Source: Marivita sp030148515 (GTDB taxonomy: Bacteria; Pseudomonadota; Alphaproteobacteria; Rhodobacterales; Rhodobacteraceae). From it: a stretch of 64,000 bases of DNA. Position 1 is the first letter of the stretch; each line of letters starts with the position of its first letter. Under the pieces are notes generated by a model. The model made no database searches. It was not told where the DNA came from and saw only the letters and a list, made by a program, of their open reading frames with translations. A program made the position numbers and the translations under genes. Of the stretch, positions 1 through 8,425 are shown piece after piece. The DNA is taken from assembly GCF_048006345.1 (NCBI RefSeq), contig NZ_CP180351.1:2480001-2544000 (forward strand), read 5' to 3'.

Positions 1-552
1 TTGGGAACGTCCCGCGGTGGTCTCATTGCCATGGTTCTCGCAGCGACGGTCAAGGATCGGCTGCTTGGCGTGGCGATCAACGACATCGGACCTGACATTG
101 CGCCCGAAGGACTTCAGGTGATCAAGGACTATATTGGCCGACCGCCTGTGCTGAAAACGCATTCCGAGATGGCAGAGGCCCGCGCGCGGGTGATGACCGC
201 CTTCCAGAATGTGCCGCCCGAGCGCTGGCTGCGTGAGGCACAGATCCTGTTCAACGAAACCGACGACGGGCTTGAACTGACCTACGACCCCCGACTGCGT
301 GACGCGGTGCTGGAGGGCGGTGCCCAGCCCATGCCCGATCTCTGGCCATTGTTCGATGCCCTTTCCGGCCTGCCGCTCGCGAGCATTCGGGCTGCAAATT
401 CTGATCTGCTGTTACCCGAAACCTTTGCCGAGATGAAACGCCGTCGCCCAGACATGATCGCGGTCGAAGTCCCGGACCGGGGACACATTCCCTTTCTTGA
501 TGAACCCGAAAGCCTGAACGCGCTGCGGCGCTGGCTGGATATGCTGAGGTAA
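1..552 (+). CDS. Alpha/beta hydrolase, 5'-truncated by window edge
   Basis: This is the C-terminal part of an alpha/beta-hydrolase-fold enzyme. The visible protein begins at the nucleophile elbow (GTSRGG, serine as nucleophile) and carries the late histidine motif GHIPFLDEP expected of the catalytic triad. Roughly 100 N-terminal residues with the oxyanion loop must lie left of the window. The gene ends 3 bp before the dehydratase gene, which suggests one transcript. The substrate cannot be told; an esterase, a haloalkane dehalogenase-like enzyme or a lactonase are all possible. Confidence 0.85.
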   Translation: MGTSRGGLIAMVLAATVKDRLLGVAINDIGPDIAPEGLQVIKDYIGRPPVLKTHSEMAEARARVMTAFQNVPPERWLREAQILFNETDDGLELTYDPRLRDAVLEGGAQPMPDLWPLFDALSGLPLASIRAANSDLLLPETFAEMKRRRPDMIAVEVPDRGHIPFLDEPESLNALRRWLDMLR

Positions 553-555
553 CCC

Positions 556-1533
556 ATGGACATTCAACGCATCGAAGCGGCAGCAAGCCGCCTGAAAGGT
601 CACGCGCGGGTCACACCGCTTTTGTCGTCACCGTTTCTGGACGAGATCGCCGGGCGGCGCGTCTTGGTCAAGGCGGAATGCCTGCAACATACCGGCAGCT
701 TCAAATACCGCGGCGCGCGGTCGGCGGTATCCGCCCTCTCGGACGGGCAGCGCAAGAACGGCGTGATCGCCTATTCCTCGGGCAACCACGCACAGGGTGT
801 GGCTTTGGCCGCTAGGCAATTCGGGGCCAGCGCTGTGATCATCATGCCCGCGGATGCGCCCAAGATGAAGATCGACAACACCCGCGCCCTTGGGGCCGAA
901 GTGGTGCTGTACGACCGTGCAACAGAAGACCGGGACGCCATTGGAACCAAACTGTCAGACGAGCGCGGCCTGACCCTGATCCGCCCCTTCGACGAACCCG
1001 AAGTGATCGCAGGACAGGGCACGTGTGGGCTCGAAATCGCAGCACAAGCGGCGGAACTGGGCGTGACCGAGGCCGATGTGATTGTCTGCTGCGGCGGCGG
1101 TGGTCTGACATCCGGCATCGCTTTGGCGCTGGAGGCCCGTGCTCCGGGCATGCGGGTCCGCCCAGCGGAGCCAGAAGGCTTTGACGATGTGAGCCGCTCT
1201 TTGGCGTCAGGCCAGATCGAACGCAACACCGGCAGCGCGAGTGGCCTCTGCGATGCGATCGTCACACCGCAACCGGGGAACCTCACCTTCCCGATCATGC
1301 ACCGGCTTTGCGGTCAGGGTATCGTCGTATCCGATGACGAGGCACAGCGTGCCATGGCGCAGGCTTTTGCGCGGTTGAAGCTTGTCGCCGAACCCGGTGG
1401 CGCGGTGGCTCTTGCGGCGGCGCTCTATCACGGTGACCAGATCGAAGGCGACACGGTGATCTGCACCATCTCCGGTGGCAATGTGGACCGCGCGGTGTTC
1501 CTGCATGCGCTTGAACAGTTCGGCGAAGGATAA
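556..1533 (+). CDS. Threonine/serine dehydratase family PLP enzyme
   Basis: This 325-residue protein is a fold-type II PLP enzyme of the threonine ammonia-lyase / serine racemase family. The Schiff-base lysine is K50 in GSFKYRGA, the substrate loop is SSGNHAQG near residue 75, and the glycine-rich phosphate-binding loop CCGGGGLTSG lies near 180. There is no C-terminal ACT-like regulatory domain, so it resembles the short catabolic enzymes rather than biosynthetic IlvA. It follows the hydrolase by 3 bp and precedes the lactonase by 10 bp. The expected reaction is deamination of threonine or serine to a 2-oxo acid; hydroxy-aspartate dehydratase is an alternative. Confidence 0.88.
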   Translation: MDIQRIEAAASRLKGHARVTPLLSSPFLDEIAGRRVLVKAECLQHTGSFKYRGARSAVSALSDGQRKNGVIAYSSGNHAQGVALAARQFGASAVIIMPADAPKMKIDNTRALGAEVVLYDRATEDRDAIGTKLSDERGLTLIRPFDEPEVIAGQGTCGLEIAAQAAELGVTEADVIVCCGGGGLTSGIALALEARAPGMRVRPAEPEGFDDVSRSLASGQIERNTGSASGLCDAIVTPQPGNLTFPIMHRLCGQGIVVSDDEAQRAMAQAFARLKLVAEPGGAVALAAALYHGDQIEGDTVICTISGGNVDRAVFLHALEQFGEG

Positions 1534-1543
1534 ACCCCGGGCC

Positions 1544-2332
1544 ATGCTGATTGCTGATCTTGACGATATCCGCCTGCACTACCGCATCGACGGCGACCCC
1601 GACGGCGCGCCGGTTGTCTTCTCCAACTCCCTTGGCACCGATTTGCGCCTTTGGGACAAAGTGATCGCGCGCCTGCCGCAAACCGGGTTGAAATACATCC
1701 GCTACGACACGCGCGGGCATGGGCTGTCGGATAGTACGCCACCGCCCTACGGGATGGGCACATTGGTGCGCGATGTCGAGCGATTGATGGACCATCTCGG
1801 CATCAAGGACGCAGTCTTCGTTGGCTTATCCATAGGTGGGATGACCGCGCAAGGGCTGGCGGCCAAGCGCCTGGACCTTGTCCGCGCGCTTGTGCTTTCG
1901 AACACCGCCGCGCGTATTGCCACGCGCGAGATCTGGGCCCAGCGTATCGCCGATGTCGAAAAGGGTGGGGTCGAGGCGCTGGCGAATGCCACCATGATCC
2001 GCTGGTTCACACCCGCCTTCCGCGCCACCGATGAATTTCGCTTTTGGCGCAACATGATGGTGCGCACTCCGGCGGATGGATATATCGGCTGCTCCCATGC
2101 CATCGCAGGCACCGACTTCTACACGACCACCGCGTCGCTGCGCCTGCCGACACTGGGGATCGCAGGCAGCGAGGACGGATCAACACCCGCCGATCTGGTG
2201 CGCGAAACCACCGCTCTGGTGCCGGGATCGCAGTTCCATCTTATCCGTAAGGCAGGCCATTTGCCCTGCGTTGAAGCGCCTGACGAATACGCCCGCGTGC
2301 TGAGCGCGTTTATTGCCGCACAGGCGCATTGA
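1544..2332 (+). CDS. pcaD: 3-oxoadipate enol-lactonase-like hydrolase
   Basis: This 262-residue alpha/beta hydrolase resembles PcaD, which opens 3-oxoadipate enol-lactone in the beta-ketoadipate pathway. The nucleophile elbow GLSIGG (S96) and the histidine motif GHLPCVEAP are both present, as is the family's N-terminal SNSLGTDLRLWD segment. I chose the ATG at 1544 because it lies 10 bp after the preceding stop and gives the family's usual N-terminus; an in-frame upstream start would run far into the dehydratase gene. No other pca gene is in the window, so it is either an orphan PcaD or a related lactonase or esterase. Confidence 0.8.
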   Translation: MLIADLDDIRLHYRIDGDPDGAPVVFSNSLGTDLRLWDKVIARLPQTGLKYIRYDTRGHGLSDSTPPPYGMGTLVRDVERLMDHLGIKDAVFVGLSIGGMTAQGLAAKRLDLVRALVLSNTAARIATREIWAQRIADVEKGGVEALANATMIRWFTPAFRATDEFRFWRNMMVRTPADGYIGCSHAIAGTDFYTTTASLRLPTLGIAGSEDGSTPADLVRETTALVPGSQFHLIRKAGHLPCVEAPDEYARVLSAFIAAQAH

Positions 2333-2398
2333 CTGGCGAACTGTCAAGTGTAGTTTACACATTGAGGGCGCATCTGCCTGATCCCGAAAGCTCTGCGC

Positions 2399-3604
2399 AT
2401 GCGCCTGCCCGTCGTCTTTATCCTGCTGACCGTGATGATCGACGCGATGGGGGTTGGACTGATCATCCCGGTGATGCCCGACCTGATCCGCGAGGTCACA
2501 GGCGGCGATCTGGCCAATGCGGCGCTTTGGGGCGGTGTGCTGACAACCGTGTTCGCCGTGATGCAGTTCCTCTTTGGTCCGGTGATCGGCAACCTGTCGG
2601 ATCGTTTCGGCAGGCGGCCAGTGCTGCTCATCTCGCTTGTGGTGATGGCGGCGGATTACGTGGTCATGGCCGTGGCGGGCAGCATGTGGCTCTTGCTGCT
2701 GGGTCGGATCGTCGGGGGTATCACCTCGGCCACACAAGCCACGGCCTCGGCCTATATGGCCGACATTTCGGACCCCGACAAAAAGGCGCAGAACTTTGGT
2801 CTCGTGGGCGCAGCGTTCGGATTGGGATTTGTGATTGGCCCGCTCTTGGGCGGTCTGCTGGGCGAATGGGGCACCCGCGCGCCCTTCTGGGCGGCAGCGG
2901 CGCTCGCGGGCGCAAACGCCGTTCTGGGCTACTTCGTCCTGCGCGAAACCGTGACCGACGCGATCCGACGCCCCTTTGACTGCCGCCGCGCCAATCCGTT
3001 CGGGGCCTTCAAATCGCTGGGCGAGTTGCCCGGCCTTGGTCGGCTCTTCGCGGTGTTCTTCCTCTACCAAGTGGCGTTCTTCGTCTATCCGGCGGTCTGG
3101 GCCTATTACGGACAGGCGCGCTTTGGCTGGAACGCGGGCATGATCGGCCTGTCTCTGGGTCTTTTCGGGATCATGATGGCGGTGGTGCAAGGCGGGCTGA
3201 TCCGCCTGATCCTCGCCCGCTTGGGCGAACGCGGCACGGTGATCTACGGTCTTGTCTTCGATGTCTTCGCCTTCGGCGCACTGGCCTTTGTCACATCGGG
3301 CACCGTGGCACTGATCCTGACACCGCTGGCTGCCCTTGGCGCGGTCATAACACCCGCCTTGCAAGGCATCATGTCCAAGGCGGTTGGCGCGAAGCGGCAA
3401 GGCGAATTGCAAGGCGCCCTCACCTCGATCGGGGCAATTGCGATGATTGTCTCACCGGTGGTGATGACCGGCGTCTTTGCGCAATACACCCGCGCGGAAG
3501 CTGACATCTTCTTCCCCGGCGCGCCGTTCCTGTTGTCGCTGGCGTTGATCTTTGTGGCCCTCGTCGTGTTCCTCGCCCCGCGCCGCAGCCCTGTCGCGGC
3601 CTGA
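2399..3604 (+). CDS. MFS drug exporter, Tet(A)-type
   Basis: This 401-residue inner-membrane protein has the 12-helix pattern of major facilitator exporters. Motif A is visible in the loop between helices 2 and 3 (GNLSDRFGRRPVLL), and GFVIGPLLGGLLGEWG near helix 5 matches the antiporter motif C of drug/proton antiporters. The overall layout is that of the TCR/Tet family, often annotated as tetracycline resistance in Rhodobacteraceae without evidence of resistance. It stands 66 bp after the lactonase. The substrate is unknown. Confidence 0.85.
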   Translation: MRLPVVFILLTVMIDAMGVGLIIPVMPDLIREVTGGDLANAALWGGVLTTVFAVMQFLFGPVIGNLSDRFGRRPVLLISLVVMAADYVVMAVAGSMWLLLLGRIVGGITSATQATASAYMADISDPDKKAQNFGLVGAAFGLGFVIGPLLGGLLGEWGTRAPFWAAAALAGANAVLGYFVLRETVTDAIRRPFDCRRANPFGAFKSLGELPGLGRLFAVFFLYQVAFFVYPAVWAYYGQARFGWNAGMIGLSLGLFGIMMAVVQGGLIRLILARLGERGTVIYGLVFDVFAFGALAFVTSGTVALILTPLAALGAVITPALQGIMSKAVGAKRQGELQGALTSIGAIAMIVSPVVMTGVFAQYTRAEADIFFPGAPFLLSLALIFVALVVFLAPRRSPVAA

Positions 3605-3678
3605 CCTGCAGAGGTCGACTTCCCGCTTGCGCTTGTCCCGTACGACCCTCAGGTTGGCCCCAACACAAGGGAGACCGC

Positions 3679-4758
3679 ATGACCCGCATCAAAGCCGCCG
3701 TCTGCACCGAATTCGGCAAACCGCTCCAGTTGGAAGAGCTGGAACTGCGCGCGCCCGAGGCAGGCGAGATCGAAGTCACACTCGAAGCGGTGGCGATCTG
3801 CCATTCCGACATCCACTATGCCGAAGGCGCATGGGGCGGAGACCTGCCTGCGGTGTACGGTCACGAAGCGGCAGGGCGGATTTCAGCCGTGGGTGCATCC
3901 GTCAGTGACCTGACGGTCGGGCAGCGCGTTGTGGTCACTTTGATCCGCTCCTGCGGCAGTTGCGCGAATTGCGCCAGCGGGAAGCCTACGATCTGCGAGG
4001 CCCCGGATACCGGCCCGTCCCCGATCACCCGCCCTGATGGCACACCGGTCAAGAAAGCAATGGATTGCGGCGCCTTTGCCGAGCGGGTCGTCGTACATCA
4101 TAGCCAGGTTGTCCCCCTGCCCGACGACATACCACCCGAAGCCGTCGCGCTGATGGCCTGCGGCGTCATCACTGGCGTTGGTGCCATCGTGAACGCGGGC
4201 AAACTGCGCGCGGGTGAAGACGTGGTGGTGATTGGTGCGGGCGGCGTGGGTCTCAACGCCATTCAGGGCGCACGGATCGCCGGGGCACGGCGCATCGTCG
4301 CCGTGGACATGACCGAGGACAAGCTGGAAACAGCAAAAGCCTTTGGCGCAACCGACGGCGTCCTTGCCACACACAAGGCCCCGTGGAAAGCGGTTCAGAG
4401 AATCCTCGGACGCGGCGCAGATCTGGTCGCAGTCACAGTGGGCGCGATCCCGGCTTACAACGACGCGCCGCGCTATCTGGGCTGGGGCGGCCGCATGGTG
4501 ATGATCGGGATGCCCCATTCCGGTGCCATGGCGGAATACGAACCGGTTGTGCTGGCCTACATGGCGCAGGGCATGATCGGCTCCAAGATGGGCGACGTGG
4601 TGATCCGCCGCGACATCCCGTGGCTGGCGGACCTTTACCGTCAGGGCCGTCTGAAGCTGGACGAGCTGGTGTCCGGCCGCTGGTCCCTTGACCAGATCAA
4701 CGAAGCCATCGCCGACACCAAGGCCGGCGGGGCCAAGCGCAACGTGATCCTATTTTGA
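3679..4758 (+). CDS. Zinc-dependent alcohol dehydrogenase (MDR family)
   Basis: This 359-residue medium-chain dehydrogenase keeps both zinc sites. The catalytic ligands are C41 (AICHSD) and H62/E63 (GHEAAG); the structural site is the four cysteines 92, 95, 98 and 106 (CGSCANCASGKPTIC). The Rossmann motif VVVIGAGGVG follows near residue 190, so NAD(P)(H) is the expected cofactor. The CxxCxxCx7C loop and the length are close to class III-like or NDMA-type alcohol dehydrogenases. The ATG sits 8 bp after a GGGAG ribosome binding site. The likely role is oxidation of an alcohol or reduction of an aldehyde; the substrate is unknown. Confidence 0.88.
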   Translation: MTRIKAAVCTEFGKPLQLEELELRAPEAGEIEVTLEAVAICHSDIHYAEGAWGGDLPAVYGHEAAGRISAVGASVSDLTVGQRVVVTLIRSCGSCANCASGKPTICEAPDTGPSPITRPDGTPVKKAMDCGAFAERVVVHHSQVVPLPDDIPPEAVALMACGVITGVGAIVNAGKLRAGEDVVVIGAGGVGLNAIQGARIAGARRIVAVDMTEDKLETAKAFGATDGVLATHKAPWKAVQRILGRGADLVAVTVGAIPAYNDAPRYLGWGGRMVMIGMPHSGAMAEYEPVVLAYMAQGMIGSKMGDVVIRRDIPWLADLYRQGRLKLDELVSGRWSLDQINEAIADTKAGGAKRNVILF

Positions 4759-4775
4759 CCGACCTCCGCCAAACA

Positions 4776-4820
4776 CGCGTTTCCGTCGACGGAAACGCGA
4801 GGATGCGTCGACGCATCCTC
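4776..4820. repeat. Double perfect palindrome between genes
   Basis: Two perfect palindromes lie back to back after the alcohol dehydrogenase gene: 24 bp at 4776-4799 and 22 bp at 4799-4820. Each would fold into a tight hairpin in RNA. The 20-bp core of the second, AGGATGCGTCGACGCATCCT, recurs exactly at 15058-15077, so it belongs to a modular family of intergenic palindromes. It may end or stabilise transcripts, but has no T-run of a classical terminator. Confidence 0.85.
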
Positions 4821-4843
4821 AGCCCACAGGAAAGGGACCGCAC

Positions 4844-6078
4844 ATGAAACTGCACGCGCTTGATGTGATCACCACCGCACCCCCTGCTCCGGGCTGGGGC
4901 GGGCGGTACTGGACGCTCGTCAAGGTGACCACCGACACCGGCATCACCGGTTGGGGCGAATGCTACGCCTCCAGCGTCGGCCCTGGCGCGATGAAAGCTG
5001 TGATCGAGGACGTGTTCGACCGGCACATGCGCGGCGAGTCCCCGAGAACATCGAACTGATGTTCCGTCGCGCCTATTCCTCGGGCTTTACCCAGCGCCCC
5101 GACCTGACCGTCATGGGCGCGTTCTCGGGTCTGGAGATCGCCTGCTGGGACATCCTCGGCAAGGCGCGCGGACGTCCCGTCTGGGCGCTTCTGGGGGGAC
5201 AGATGACGCCAAAGGTCCGCGCCTACACCTATCTCTACCCCCTGCCCCATCACGACATCGATGGGTTCTGGACCAACCCTGACGCACAGGCCGAGGCTGC
5301 CGCGCATTATCTGAAACTTGGCTTTACCGCGCTGAAATTCGACCCCGCCGGTCCCTACACGATCCGGGGCGGCCACCAACCTGCACTGACGGACATCTCG
5401 CTGTCCGTCGAGATGTGCAAGGCGATCCGCTCCGCCGTCGGTGACAAGGCCGATCTTCTGTTCGGCACCCACGGCCAGTTCACCACCTCCGGCGCGATCC
5501 GTCTGGGACAGGCAATCGAACCGTATCTGCCGCTTTGGTACGAAGAGCCGATCCCGCCCGACAACCTGCTCGAATTCGCTGAAGTGGCCCGCGCCGTGCG
5601 CATCCCCATCGCGACCGGCGAACGCCTGACCACAAAGGCCGAGTTCGCAACACTTCTGCGCACGGGGGGGGCCAAGATCCTGCAACCCGCCCTGGGTCGC
5701 GCAGGCGGCATTTGGGAGATGAAAAAGCTGTCTGGCATGGCGGAAGCGTTCAACGCGGAAATGGCACCGCATCTCTACGCAGGCCCCGTCGAATGGGCGG
5801 CGAACGTGCATCTGTGCACCTCCATTCCCAATGTCCTTTTGGCAGAAAGCATCGAAACCCCGTTCCACGCTGCCCTGATCCGCAATACGATAAGGGTCGA
5901 GGACGGGTTCATCACGGCTCCTGACACACCCGGTCTGGGCATCGACGTGGACGAAGATCTCGCCCGCGCGCATCCTTTCACCGGAACCGGCCTGCACCTG
6001 CAAATGCAAGAGGCGCCGTGTGAGTACAAGAATGGCAACGCCTTCACCGGCGGCGCTCCGACAAAATCCGAGGCGTAA
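4844..6078 (+). pseudogene. Enolase-superfamily dehydratase gene with -1 frameshift
   Basis: Joined across a frameshift, this encodes about 411 residues of the mandelate racemase / muconate lactonising enzyme family, closest in look to D-galactonate dehydratase-like sugar-acid dehydratases. The first frame starts at 4844 (MKLHALDVITTAPPAPGWGG) and runs into a stop at 5059; the rest continues in another frame from about 5040. The expected junction GESPENIELMF is restored by one extra C in the run tccccg at 5039-5044. The C-terminal part keeps ALKFDPAG, YEEPIPPDN, GERL and APHLYAGP, the scaffold of metal and catalytic residues. As written the gene cannot make the whole enzyme; a sequencing error in the C run is a real alternative. 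Confidence 0.85.
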
Positions 6079-6149
6079 AGGCCGCGATAAATCTTTGAAA
6101 CCTGCCTCCCTTCGGTGTTAAAAGCGCGGGGATTGCTGGGGGTTATCCG

Positions 6150-6470
6150 ATGAACGAGACGAGTGTCGCGCCCAATGCCGCGCAGGACATGGCCGAAAGT
6201 GCCGAAAAGGCAGCCGCCTATCTCAAGACGCTTGCGCATGAAGGCCGGCTGATGATCCTCTGCCACCTCGGCGTGGGCGAGAAGTCCGTCGGCGAATTGG
6301 AAGCCCTGCTCAATATCCGGCAAGCTGCGGTCAGCCAGATGCTCGCGCGTCTGCGTGACGAAAAGCTGGTCAAGACCCGACGCGATGGCAAGACCATCTA
6401 CTACAGCCTGAACGACGACAACACCGCGCGTCTGATCGCGCATCTGCATGGGATGTTCTGCGGATCGTGA
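6150..6470 (+). CDS. ArsR-family regulator with BigR/SqrR-like cysteine pair
   Basis: This 106-residue winged-helix repressor has the ArsR DNA-reading helix in IRQAAVSQMLARLRDEKLV and the wing KTRRDGKTIYYSL. It lacks the classical ELCVCDL metal motif. It has exactly two cysteines apart from none elsewhere, C38 (MILCHL) and C104 (MFCGS), 66 residues apart. The persulfide sensors SqrR and BigR use two cysteines with the same placement and spacing, so thiol or reactive-sulfur sensing is a reasonable inference. It overlaps the amidase gene by 4 bp and may regulate it or the upstream genes. Confidence 0.85.
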   Translation: MNETSVAPNAAQDMAESAEKAAAYLKTLAHEGRLMILCHLGVGEKSVGELEALLNIRQAAVSQMLARLRDEKLVKTRRDGKTIYYSLNDDNTARLIAHLHGMFCGS

Positions 6471-7885
6471 CGCGCCCTGACACCGCCTTTTCCGGCCCCG
6501 AGCTGTGCGCGAAATCCGCGCGTGATGTCATCACTCTTCTCCGCAAGGGAGAGGTGACGACAGAGGATCTGATCACCGCCAGCCTGTCACGCATGGATCA
6601 GGTGGAACCTGCGGTGAACGCTGTGGTCACCCGCTGCCCTGACCGGGCACGCGCGGCGACTGTCGCCAGGGACAGCGCTTTGGCTGGGCTTCCTATCGGG
6701 ATCAAGGATCTCAACCCAGTCGAAGGCGTCCGCACCACCTTTGGCACAAAAGGCATGGCCGATCACGTGCCCGGCGCATCCGACCCGCTTGTCCTGCGAC
6801 TGGAACAGCGCGGCGGCGTCGTACTGGGCAAGACCAACACGCCCGAATTGGGCGCTGGTGCCAACACCTTCAACGCGGTCTTCGGGGCCACCCGCAACCC
6901 GTGGGACACGCGGATGAATGCCGCCGGGTCATCGGGTGGTGCGGCTGTCTCGCTGGCAACCGGAGAGCTCTGGCTCAGCCACGGATCGGATTTCGGCGGC
7001 AGCCTGCGCAGCCCCGCGAATTACTGCGGCATCGTGGGCCTGCGCCCCTCGCCCGGTATCGCTGGCGGCAGCTCGGCACATCTGGGCTTCACCAATGGCG
7101 GTGTCGATGGCCCGATGGCGCGGGACGTTCTCGACTGTGCGCTCTTTCTCGATGCGATGGCGGGCTACGATCCTGTCTGGCCGATTTCCTTCCCGGCTCC
7201 CGAAACCTCGTACCTTGAGACTGCGCGCCGCGACGCTGGCAAGATCCGCATCGCCTACACGCCCGACCTGAATGGCTTTGCCGCCGTCACCTCAGAAATT
7301 GACAGGGTTCTGCGGGGCGCTCTGGAAAACCTGAAACTGCCCTCGATCACGCTCGAAGAAACCTGCCCCGACGTGCCCCGACTGGACGAAACATTCCGCG
7401 CCCTGCGCTGCCTGTCCTTCCTCGGCAGCTATCAGGTGACGCCGGAAAGCGTCACCATGCACTACAAGGATACCATCAAGGGCAACCTGAAAGACGCCCG
7501 CGCGATGACGTTTGACGATTATGTCCAGGCTGAACGCGACCGCGCCGCAATCTACAACACGATGGCCGGCTTCTTCAAAACGCATGACGTGCTGGCCTGC
7601 CCGGTCAATGGCCTTGCCCCTCTGCCGGTCGAGATCGAATACCCGACAGAGGTCGCGGGCCGCCCGATGCGCGACTATATCGACTGGCTGCAATTCGCGT
7701 TTCTTGCCACGGTGGCAGGCCTTCCCGCGCTATCCCTACCTGTTGGCTTCACGCCCTCAGGCATGCCCGTCGGACTGCAGTTGATCGGTCCACCGCGCGG
7801 CGAAGCTCGGCTCTTGCAGGTGGCGCATACGCTGGAACAAGCGCTGAACTTGCCCGTGACCCTGATCGACCCGATCGTCCGCTAA
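6467..7885 (+). CDS. Amidase (amidase-signature family)
   Basis: This 472-residue enzyme belongs to the amidase-signature family, which hydrolyses C-N bonds with a Ser-cisSer-Lys triad. The lysine is in GLPIGIKDL, the glycine/serine-rich signature is AAGSSGGAAVSLATG, and GSDFGGSLRSPA supplies the second serine region. The start is a GTG whose bases overlap the stop of the ArsR gene (GTGA), so the two are translationally coupled. It overlaps the convergent DUF1801 gene by 4 bp. It is not GatA, since no gatB or gatC is near; aliphatic, aryl or acylamide substrates are all possible. Confidence 0.88.
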   Translation: MTRPDTAFSGPELCAKSARDVITLLRKGEVTTEDLITASLSRMDQVEPAVNAVVTRCPDRARAATVARDSALAGLPIGIKDLNPVEGVRTTFGTKGMADHVPGASDPLVLRLEQRGGVVLGKTNTPELGAGANTFNAVFGATRNPWDTRMNAAGSSGGAAVSLATGELWLSHGSDFGGSLRSPANYCGIVGLRPSPGIAGGSSAHLGFTNGGVDGPMARDVLDCALFLDAMAGYDPVWPISFPAPETSYLETARRDAGKIRIAYTPDLNGFAAVTSEIDRVLRGALENLKLPSITLEETCPDVPRLDETFRALRCLSFLGSYQVTPESVTMHYKDTIKGNLKDARAMTFDDYVQAERDRAAIYNTMAGFFKTHDVLACPVNGLAPLPVEIEYPTEVAGRPMRDYIDWLQFAFLATVAGLPALSLPVGFTPSGMPVGLQLIGPPRGEARLLQVAHTLEQALNLPVTLIDPIVR

Positions 7886-8304
7886 CGCCTTGAACGATAG
7901 GTCAGCGCAGAATGGATGACCTGACGCAGCGCTGCGTCGGGAAATGCCCTGTCCTGCGGGACCAGGACGGCGCGGTTGCCCTCGAAACTCAGGTCAGGCT
8001 CAAGCGCCAGTCGCGCATCTGCCACGATTGTCGTCTGGCAATGCACGAATATGGCCGGAACGCCCGTTTTGGTGATGCCCAAACGCAGCGGCGTGCCTGT
8101 CGCAACCGCATAGGACGGCTGTCCCCATTTGAGCGTTTCCGTCACTTGGCCAACGTTCTGTATGGTGCTTGCCACCTCAAAGATCGCCTCCCGCAGGCGA
8201 AACAGCACAGGGCGCGCAGCGTCCGGCAGAACATTCAACGCAGCTTGGATGTCGTCCGGGATTGGAGGTGCGGGTCTCATTCGGCAAGCATCGCATGCCG
8301 ACAT
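7882..8304 (-). CDS. DUF1801 domain protein
   Basis: This 140-residue protein matches the DUF1801 pattern: an N-terminal helical part with RLREAIFEVA, the conserved stretch ETLKWGQPSYAV, and a strand-rich C-terminal half. Proteins of this fold are small cytosolic proteins with no established reaction. An internal ATG at 8280 is an equally possible start; neither has a clear ribosome binding site. It faces the amidase and overlaps it by 4 bp at the 3' end. Confidence 0.75.
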   Translation of the reverse strand: MSACDACRMRPAPPIPDDIQAALNVLPDAARPVLFRLREAIFEVASTIQNVGQVTETLKWGQPSYAVATGTPLRLGITKTGVPAIFVHCQTTIVADARLALEPDLSFEGNRAVLVPQDRAFPDAALRQVIHSALTYRSRR

Positions 8305-8339
8305 CCACTGTCGTCAAGCCGCTAAACACCCCAATCCAG

Positions 8340-8425
8340 CTGCCGTCTTCTTCTCTTTCCAAATACGCAAAACACGCGCCGAAGGCGCGCGCCTTTCGGA
8401 TCGGCAAAGCCGATCCGAAAGTGCC
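8340..8425. repeat. Modular intergenic palindrome cluster
   Basis: Next to the acyl-CoA synthetase stop lie two hairpins: CGCGCC-GAA-GGCGCG at 8375-8389 and a perfect 13-bp stem with an AAA loop at 8393-8421. A leader resembling TCTTCTCT..CAAATAC precedes them, as in the copies at 14977 and 20974. It sits between two minus-strand genes, right after the stop of the synthetase, so a transcript-end role is likely. Confidence 0.7.

Noticed and set aside
2180..3412. Long minus-strand open frame opposite the MFS exporter gene
   Set aside because: Its composition is typical of GC-rich antisense frames, and the plus-strand gene has clear MFS motifs.
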